DNA from: Arcanobacterium phocae
Lineage (GTDB): Bacteria; Actinomycetota; Actinomycetes; Actinomycetales; Actinomycetaceae
Assembly: GCF_018913465.1 (NCBI RefSeq)
Contig: NZ_JABAPM010000001.1
Coordinates: 310,001-374,000 of the forward strand
Length of the DNA: 64,000 nucleotides
Direction of reading: 5' to 3'
Position 1 is the first letter of the stretch. Each line of letters starts with the position of its first letter. The translations under genes were made by a program, and so were the position numbers. Under the pieces are notes generated by a model. That model was not told the DNA's origin. It did no database searches and saw only the letters and a list, made by a program, of their open reading frames with translations. Below, one piece after another: positions 59,480 through 64,000 of the stretch.

Positions 59480-59785
59480 TCAGACTTCGTCGAGTGCTTT
59501 TTCCAACCGGTCAAGTTTTCCGGTTAGTTCGTCCGAGTATCCCGGCCGAATATCCGCTTTGATAACTAGAGAAACTCGTGAACCGAATGGCATGACCGCT
59601 GCAGTTGCTCGTTTGACGACGTCGAATACCTCATCCCATTCGCCCTCGATCTCAGTAAACATGCTCGAGGTGTGATTGGGTAAACCCGAATCGCGGACAA
59701 CTTTAACCGCAGCGGCTACTGCGTCGTGCACTGAGCCGTCTGAGCGACCAGTGCCAGATGGCGCCACTGAAAATGCAACAATCAT
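59480..59785 (-). CDS. UPF0045 / MTH1187 family thiamine-binding-like protein
   Basis: 101 residues, ferredoxin-like fold of the MTH1187/YqgV type. MIVAFSVAPSGTGRSDGSVH at the N-terminus and HTSSMFTEIEGEWDEVFDVV are characteristic; the family binds thiamine or related ligands in some members, so an exact role is not assigned. It lies immediately before the convergent LacI gene end and 12 bases after the next upstream gene, probably as an operon with it. Confidence 0.88.
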   Translation of the reverse strand: MIVAFSVAPSGTGRSDGSVHDAVAAAVKVVRDSGLPNHTSSMFTEIEGEWDEVFDVVKRATAAVMPFGSRVSLVIKADIRPGYSDELTGKLDRLEKALDEV

Positions 59786-59797
59786 GGTGATCTTTCG

Positions 59798-60766
59798 TTA
59801 GAACTGGGCAGATGCTTGTAGTTTATCGTGCAATGGCGTGATGATTGCTAACAGTTCTTGGCGTAGTGGCCGTGCCTTCGTTGCCAATTCGCGTTGGCGT
59901 TCTATATATTCAGCCTTGCCATTGGCCGTTTCTATCGGAATTGCTGTCAGACCTAAAGATGAACAGTCATATGGCGAGGCGGCCATATCGATGGTGCGAG
60001 CTTCCATAGCTAGATCGAACGCTTGGATCGTTAATTCACCCGGAATAATCGGTCCGAGCTGGATGCATGTGCGCAAGAGATCCATGGATACATGGATACA
60101 CCCTGGTTGCTCATGTTCGAACACCGTCTCATAAGTAGGCTGGACTCGATTGAAGCCAACTGCCTCCGGCATAAAGAACCTAAACGCATCGAAATGTGTG
60201 CATCGAATATGAGCTTGCTCGACCAGATGATTTGTTTGTTCCACGCCGAGACGCAAGGGGAGAGGATGTCGAGTTTCGTCAGCTTGGTAGACCATTGCCC
60301 ATTCGTGCCAGCCCAAACAACCAAATGTCGCCTCGCGCGTGGAGAGGATCCGATTAAGTGCGGTCAGATGCTGTATCCCGTGACTGCGATGTTGTAGGTA
60401 TTCGTCGTCGACGACGATCGCCTCGCCCATTTCACTATGCACGTTTTTCTGCCACGGTAACGAAGCATGATGCTTCCACCACGATAGCGGGCTAGGCGCC
60501 TGTGAATCGGTTGGGTTCCATGCACGCACCGAATCAACGTCTTCATCTGGCTTGGCAAGCCCATAGGGTTCGCCATCTGTGGTGAACCCTGGATGCCATA
60601 CTGCTAAGCGTCCGGGACGCAACGGATAGTACTCCCAGAGGAAATCTTCTAACGGATTTTTCTCACCAAGTTGGCGGCGCCGAACACGTCCCTGAGAACG
60701 CTTCTGAGCAGCATAAAAGTGATCTAGCGCACGGGGCCACCAAATGTCTGAAGAAAGAACATGCAT
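59798..60766 (-). CDS. Conserved actinobacterial protein (often named 3-methyladenine DNA glycosylase)
   Basis: 322 residues. The N-terminal part has RRRQLGEKNPLEDFLWEYYPLRPG and, later, RHPLPLRLGVEQTNHLVEQA and HIRCTHFDAFRFFMPEA. I recognise this as a conserved family of high-GC Gram-positives whose database label, 3-methyladenine DNA glycosylase, has no clear support from motifs visible here. A signal peptide and membrane spans are absent. Probably operonic with the UPF0045 gene. Confidence 0.75.
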   Translation of the reverse strand: MHVLSSDIWWPRALDHFYAAQKRSQGRVRRRQLGEKNPLEDFLWEYYPLRPGRLAVWHPGFTTDGEPYGLAKPDEDVDSVRAWNPTDSQAPSPLSWWKHHASLPWQKNVHSEMGEAIVVDDEYLQHRSHGIQHLTALNRILSTREATFGCLGWHEWAMVYQADETRHPLPLRLGVEQTNHLVEQAHIRCTHFDAFRFFMPEAVGFNRVQPTYETVFEHEQPGCIHVSMDLLRTCIQLGPIIPGELTIQAFDLAMEARTIDMAASPYDCSSLGLTAIPIETANGKAEYIERQRELATKARPLRQELLAIITPLHDKLQASAQF

Positions 60767-60793
60767 AGGTCTATTTTGGCATAGTCTTAAGGT

Positions 60794-61561
60794 ATGAAAA
60801 TTGCACGTTTATCAATGTCACAAGGCCCACGTTTCGCCGTCGTCGATGAAGAAACCGGCAACTATCAAATTATCGCAGGTGACCCGATGTACTCGGGCAT
60901 CGAGCCAACCGGGGAAATCGTTGCTGCGGAAGAGGCAAATCTCGTTTCGCCAATTATCCCACGATCGAAAGTCGTCGGTTTGGGTGCTACCTACTATCAA
61001 GAAGGCCAGCCCGAACCAGATATTACGAAGGCCCCGGTAACATTCTTGAAGCCCAACACCGCCGTCGTCGGACCAAATGTGCCTATTGCAGAACCGAGCT
61101 TTGCGACAGACCTTCACCACGAGGCAGAACTGGCCATCATTATTTCGCGCTTGTGTAAAGATGTCCCAGAAGATCGCGTCGCTGAAGTTATCTTTGGTTA
61201 CACTGTTGCTAACGATGTGACTGATGTTTCTACCGCGAAAACTGATCCACAGTGGGCGCGCGCGAAAGGCTTTGATACCTCGTGTCCAATCGGACCGGTT
61301 ATCGTAACTGATCTGGATACCTCAGATCTCACGATCCGGCTCACGATTGATGGCAAGGTTGTTCAAGAAGGAACAACAGCAAAAATGGCATACTCCATCC
61401 CACAAATCGTCTCCTACGTCTCATCTTGTTTCACGTTACTGCCCGGGGACATTATCCTTACCGGTGCAGTAGCTCCCGGAATCCCCGGCGGACCAGGCTC
61501 AGAAGTAGAAGCCTATGTTGAGGGAATTGGAACACTACGCAACCCGGTTGTGGCGGACTAG
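60794..61561 (+). CDS. Fumarylacetoacetate hydrolase family protein
   Basis: 255 residues. The metal-binding signature is present: HHEAELAIIISRLCKDV (E-x-E type ligands) and DVSTAKTDPQWARAKGFDTS, with GPVIVTDLD and the C-terminal PGDIILTGAVAPGIPGGPGSEVE. Family members hydrolyse or decarboxylate 2-oxo acids or isomerise 2-hydroxy-dienoates (for example oxaloacetate decarboxylases of the FAHD1 type). It sits directly before gltX, as in many actinobacteria. Specific substrate not readable. Confidence 0.92.
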   Translation: MKIARLSMSQGPRFAVVDEETGNYQIIAGDPMYSGIEPTGEIVAAEEANLVSPIIPRSKVVGLGATYYQEGQPEPDITKAPVTFLKPNTAVVGPNVPIAEPSFATDLHHEAELAIIISRLCKDVPEDRVAEVIFGYTVANDVTDVSTAKTDPQWARAKGFDTSCPIGPVIVTDLDTSDLTIRLTIDGKVVQEGTTAKMAYSIPQIVSYVSSCFTLLPGDIILTGAVAPGIPGGPGSEVEAYVEGIGTLRNPVVAD

Positions 61562-61589
61562 AGCTAAGCGGCGGTAAACTTTACATATC

Positions 61590-63095
61590 ATGACTACATC
61601 AATTCCTGCGGAAAAGATCCGCGTACGTTTTTGTCCTTCTCCCACCGGCACCCCACACGTTGGTATGGTGCGTACTTGCCTGTTTAACTGGGCTTATGCG
61701 CGTCATGTTGGTGGCACATTCGTTTTCCGTATCGAAGATACGGATGCGGCACGTGACTCGGAAGAGTCGTATCAGCAGATTCTTGATTCTCTTAACTGGC
61801 TTGGTTTGGACTGGGATGAGGGAATCGAAGTTGGTGGCCCGCACCCGCCATATCGTCAGTCTCAGCGTATGGATATCTACGCCGATGTTGCTAAGAAGCT
61901 TTTGGAAGCTGGATATGCCTATGAGTCGTTCTCTACCCCAGAAGAAGTAGAAGAACGGCATAAGGCTAAGGGCGAAGATCCTAAGCTTGGCTATGACGGT
62001 TTCGATCGCGATCTGACCGAAGAGCAGAAGGCCGTTTATCGGGCAGAAGGTCGGCAGCCAGTATTGCGTATCCGCATGCCAGATGAGGATATTACGTTTA
62101 CAGATCTGGTCCGTGGTGAGATTACGTTTAAAGCAGGTTCGGTTCCGGATTACGTCATCATGCGTGGCAACGGTCAACCACTGTACACATTGACTAATCC
62201 AGTTGACGATGCTCTGATGGAGATTACGCACGTGTTGCGCGGTGAAGATCTGCTATCGTCAACTCCGCGTCAGGTTATTTTATACCGGGCCCTTGTAGAG
62301 CTTGGAATCGCGAAGTATATTCCGCTTTTTGGACACTTGCCATACGTTATGGGCGAAGGGAACAAGAAGCTGTCTAAGCGCGATCCAGAATCGAACTTGT
62401 TGCTCCATCGTGAGCGGGGCATGATCCCAGAAGGACTGTTGAACTATCTCGGTCTGCTCGGCTGGTCAATTGCTCCAGATAACGATTTATTTACCAAGGA
62501 CGAATTGGTTAAAGCCTTTGATATCGAAGATGTCAATCCAAATCCAGCTCGTTTTGATGACAAGAAGTGTGTAGCAATTAACGCTGAACATATTCGCCGC
62601 CTAGACCCGGCGGATTTGCGTAATCGGTTGGTTCCTTACTTGCATAAGGCTGGAGTTTTGGATGTGGCACGATTCGAGGATGCCGATGCTGAAACTCAGC
62701 GCCTCCTCGATGGGGCAGCTCCACTAGCTCAGACCCGTATCCAGCTGCTGGGTGAAGCGGCTGCGTTGATGGGCTTCTTGTTCCGTGGTGCCGATGAAAT
62801 CGAGTACAACGAAAAAGCTGTAGGTAAGTTGCGTGACACTGCACCAGCAGTTCTTGAAGCGGCTATTGAGGCGTTTAGCACAATTGATGCTGACTCTTTT
62901 ACTGTTGAGTCAGTCAAAGCTGCAGTCGACGAAAAGATCGTTGCAGAGATGGGTATCAAGCCACGATTTGCATTCGCGCCGCTGTTCGTAGCTATTACTG
63001 GTACGAACGTGTCATTGCCGGTCGTGGACTCAATGGCTCTGCTTGGTAAGGACGAGACCTTAGCTCGCTTGCGTCGTTTTTACGCGACATTCTGA
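61590..63095 (+). CDS. gltX: Glutamyl-tRNA synthetase
   Basis: 501 residues, class I. The HIGH-like motif is [20 protein letters not shown], the KMSKS-like motif is [10 protein letters not shown], and the anticodon-binding C-terminal domain (about 330-501) is complete. It charges tRNA-Glu, and in organisms without GlnRS also tRNA-Gln for amidation. Immediately upstream of one tRNA-Gln and two tRNA-Glu genes. ATG start at 61590. Confidence 0.97.
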   Translation: MTTSIPAEKIRVRFCPSPTGTPHVGMVRTCLFNWAYARHVGGTFVFRIEDTDAARDSEESYQQILDSLNWLGLDWDEGIEVGGPHPPYRQSQRMDIYADVAKKLLEAGYAYESFSTPEEVEERHKAKGEDPKLGYDGFDRDLTEEQKAVYRAEGRQPVLRIRMPDEDITFTDLVRGEITFKAGSVPDYVIMRGNGQPLYTLTNPVDDALMEITHVLRGEDLLSSTPRQVILYRALVELGIAKYIPLFGHLPYVMGEGNKKLSKRDPESNLLLHRERGMIPEGLLNYLGLLGWSIAPDNDLFTKDELVKAFDIEDVNPNPARFDDKKCVAINAEHIRRLDPADLRNRLVPYLHKAGVLDVARFEDADAETQRLLDGAAPLAQTRIQLLGEAAALMGFLFRGADEIEYNEKAVGKLRDTAPAVLEAAIEAFSTIDADSFTVESVKAAVDEKIVAEMGIKPRFAFAPLFVAITGTNVSLPVVDSMALLGKDETLARLRRFYATF

Positions 63096-63119
63096 GATTT
63101 ATATCAGAGTTTCGTAGGA

Positions 63120-63168
63120 TGAAGCCCGTGGGTAACGCGCTTGTGTGCGTTCCTACGGGCTTCACCTA
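63120..63168 (+). terminator. gltX terminator
   Basis: TGAAGCCCGT (63120-63129) pairs with ACGGGCTTCA (63155-63164); an inner stem GG-AACGC/GCGTT-CC with one bulged T extends it. Confidence 0.85.
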
Positions 63169-63268
63169 TTCGATCGTGATAACGCTCACGACTTCGTAAT
63201 TTGCGAATCTCAGCTCAGGTGCGTAAACTAAATATTCGTTGCAGACCGAAAGGTTGCACACCAAACTT

Positions 63269-63340
63269 TGGGGTATGGTGTAATTGGCAGCACGAGTGAT
63301 TCTGGTTCATTTAGTCTAGGTTCGAGTCCTGGTACCCCAG
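63269..63340 (+). tRNA. tRNA-Gln (anticodon CUG)
   Basis: Acceptor TGGGGTA (63269-63275) pairs with TACCCCA (63333-63339), discriminator G at 63340. Anticodon loop TTCTGGT gives CTG. T-arm contains GGTTCGAGTCC. Confidence 0.95.
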
Positions 63341-63368
63341 CGAAACATCAACACGTTGATGTGTCCTT

Positions 63369-63441
63369 GCCCCGTTCGTCTAGCGGCCTAGGACGTCGCC
63401 CTCTCACGGCGGTAACACCGGTTCAAATCCGGTACGGGGTA
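63369..63441 (+). tRNA. tRNA-Glu (anticodon CUC), copy 1
   Basis: GCCCCGTTCGTCTAGCGGCC begins the gene; anticodon loop CTCTCAC gives CTC. The 3' end is ACGGGGT-A, with CCA encoded at 63442-63444. Acceptor G1-U72 is normal for this family. Confidence 0.97.
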
Positions 63442-63514
63442 CCATAACTTACGTACAACTGGTCTTTGTCAGTGGTGCTGTGGGTTAGCAGCGTCTGGTG
63501 GAAACATCAGGTAG

Positions 63515-63587
63515 GCCCCGTTCGTCTAGCGGCCTAGGACGTCGCCCTCTCACGGCGGTAACACCGGTTCAAATCCGGTACGGGGTA
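63515..63587 (+). tRNA. tRNA-Glu (anticodon CUC), copy 2
   Basis: Identical in all 73 bases to the copy at 63369-63441; only this copy lacks the encoded CCA (CAA follows). A recent tandem duplication. Confidence 0.97.
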
Positions 63588-63598
63588 CAATTTATCTA

Positions 63599-63628
63599 TC
63601 CGAACAGCGTGGCTGCTCGGATTTTTTG
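63599..63628 (+). terminator. Terminator after the tRNA cluster
   Basis: ATCCGA...TCGGAT stem with GTG loop region (AACAGC-GTG-GCTGC), followed by TTTTTT at 63623. Confidence 0.85.
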
Positions 63629-64000
63629 TATTTCGGCACCTCGCTCTGGCCTAGTGAGTATTTGCCATTTCTTGCATGAAACTGCGGATAAAAATTTTCA
63701 ACGTACGATTTTCATATGCCGATAAGTTTGTTATGTCCATAATAAACTGTATGATTTGTCGTAAATAGTGATTGTAAGGCGATTCATTCCCCTATTTGGG
63801 CGTAGAAATTTAATACTAAGAGCTAAACCTTAAAGGATCCTGAATATTTTCAACTTTATTTATGTTGACAATACAGCTTGTGTTGTCAACATTTTGGGGT
63901 CATTATTGAGTCATGGCGCGAGTCACAGATTCGGAAGGTATGAAGAATCGCTGATCCGCCCAGAGACTCATAGACACATTGATGCACTTGAGGCCTGTGC
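63629..64000. other. Terminal AT-rich region without a supported gene
   Basis: About 370 bases after the tRNA terminator. No ORF of convincing length; a short open frame from ATG 63914 stops after 13 codons. The notable element is the palindrome at 63863-63891. Confidence 0.6.
63863..63891. promoter_or_regulatory. Perfect 9-bp inverted repeat (candidate operator)
   Basis: TGTTGACAA (63863-63871) and TTGTCAACA (63883-63891) with 11 bases between, so each arm contains a -35-like TTGACA on its own strand. It lies in AT-rich sequence at the window end; the controlled gene is not visible. Confidence 0.45.

Noticed and set aside
61599-62231. 210-codon frame opposite gltX
   Set aside because: Antisense shadow of a highly conserved tRNA synthetase; no regulatory signal.
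63369-63587. Attachment-site or prophage boundary suggested by the duplicated tRNA
   Set aside because: No integrase, no phage genes and complete second tRNA; a simple tandem duplication explains it. The flank beyond 64000 is unknown.
63498-63725. 75-codon frame across the second tRNA-Glu
   Set aside because: It is made of the tRNA and terminator sequences, so it is not a gene.

Overview
The window looks like chromosomal DNA of a moderate-G+C actinomycete, most probably of the Actinomycetaceae (Arcanobacterium/Trueperella-like). The genus is inferred from gene content and not proven. Several markers point that way: a dipZ-sigK-rskA operon, the clpS-DUF2017-murI-cAMP phosphodiesterase-rph-rdgB neighbourhood, a DUF3039 protein beside a DEVH helicase, pdxS/pdxT, surface proteins with actinobacterial wall repeats, and LPxTG-like anchors (LSHTG, LATTG, LARTG). 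The lifestyle suggested is a host-associated, glycan-degrading commensal or pathogen: large secreted wall-anchored GH20 and GH16 enzymes, a GH36 alpha-galactosidase with its own sugar ABC transporter, and two transport routes that resemble hexose-phosphate uptake.

Layout. 1-2.7 kb: UPF0397/SAM hydroxide adenosyltransferase pair (minus strand), then pdxS-pdxT. 2.7-4 kb: a RelE-type toxin-antitoxin pair under a perfect 47-bp palindromic operator-promoter, and an XRE regulator coupled to a membrane protein. 4.2-8.4 kb: giant wall-anchored GH20 hexosaminidase. 8.5-13.4 kb: ADP-ribosylglycohydrolase, then dipZ-sigK-rskA facing a Met-rich MxKDx-like lipoprotein; the two divergent genes share the same candidate SigK promoter motif. 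13.4-18.1 kb: flavodoxin, S66 peptidase, nitroreductase, YhhQ, and a GntR/YtrA-type regulator with a membrane protein. 18.2-25.7 kb: ferrochelatase, a two-component system without an obvious sensor domain, a UhpT/GlpT-type transporter, and a solute-binding-protein/permease fusion with its ATPase. 25.7-31 kb: pirin, GNAT, a 964-residue wall-anchored choice-of-anchor-M protein, nadE. 31-38.3 kb: AI-2E family permease, a dihydroxyacetone kinase operon whose dhaK carries an in-frame amber codon, an esterase, an AspT-family transporter, HU. 38.4-48.9 kb: helicase, pncB, the clpS-to-rdgB housekeeping cluster interrupted by an AT-rich 1.8-kb scar of small or broken genes, NUDIX. 48.9-59.5 kb: bcp, tRNA-Leu, GH16, GH36 and a sugar ABC transporter with its LacI regulator. 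59.5-63.6 kb: UPF0045, a conserved protein, a FAH hydrolase, gltX, then tRNA-Gln and two identical tRNA-Glu genes. The last 0.4 kb holds no gene that I can support.

Working together. The glycan locus (49.8-59.5 kb) is the clearest functional unit. The same LacI-type operator lies inside the -35/-10 spacer of both the GH16 promoter and the ABC-transporter promoter, so the LacI protein at the end of the operon probably controls both. The 19-25.7 kb block looks like an actinobacterial analogue of hexose-phosphate sensing and uptake. The SigK block pairs an oxidative-folding protein (DipZ) with a methionine-repeat lipoprotein.
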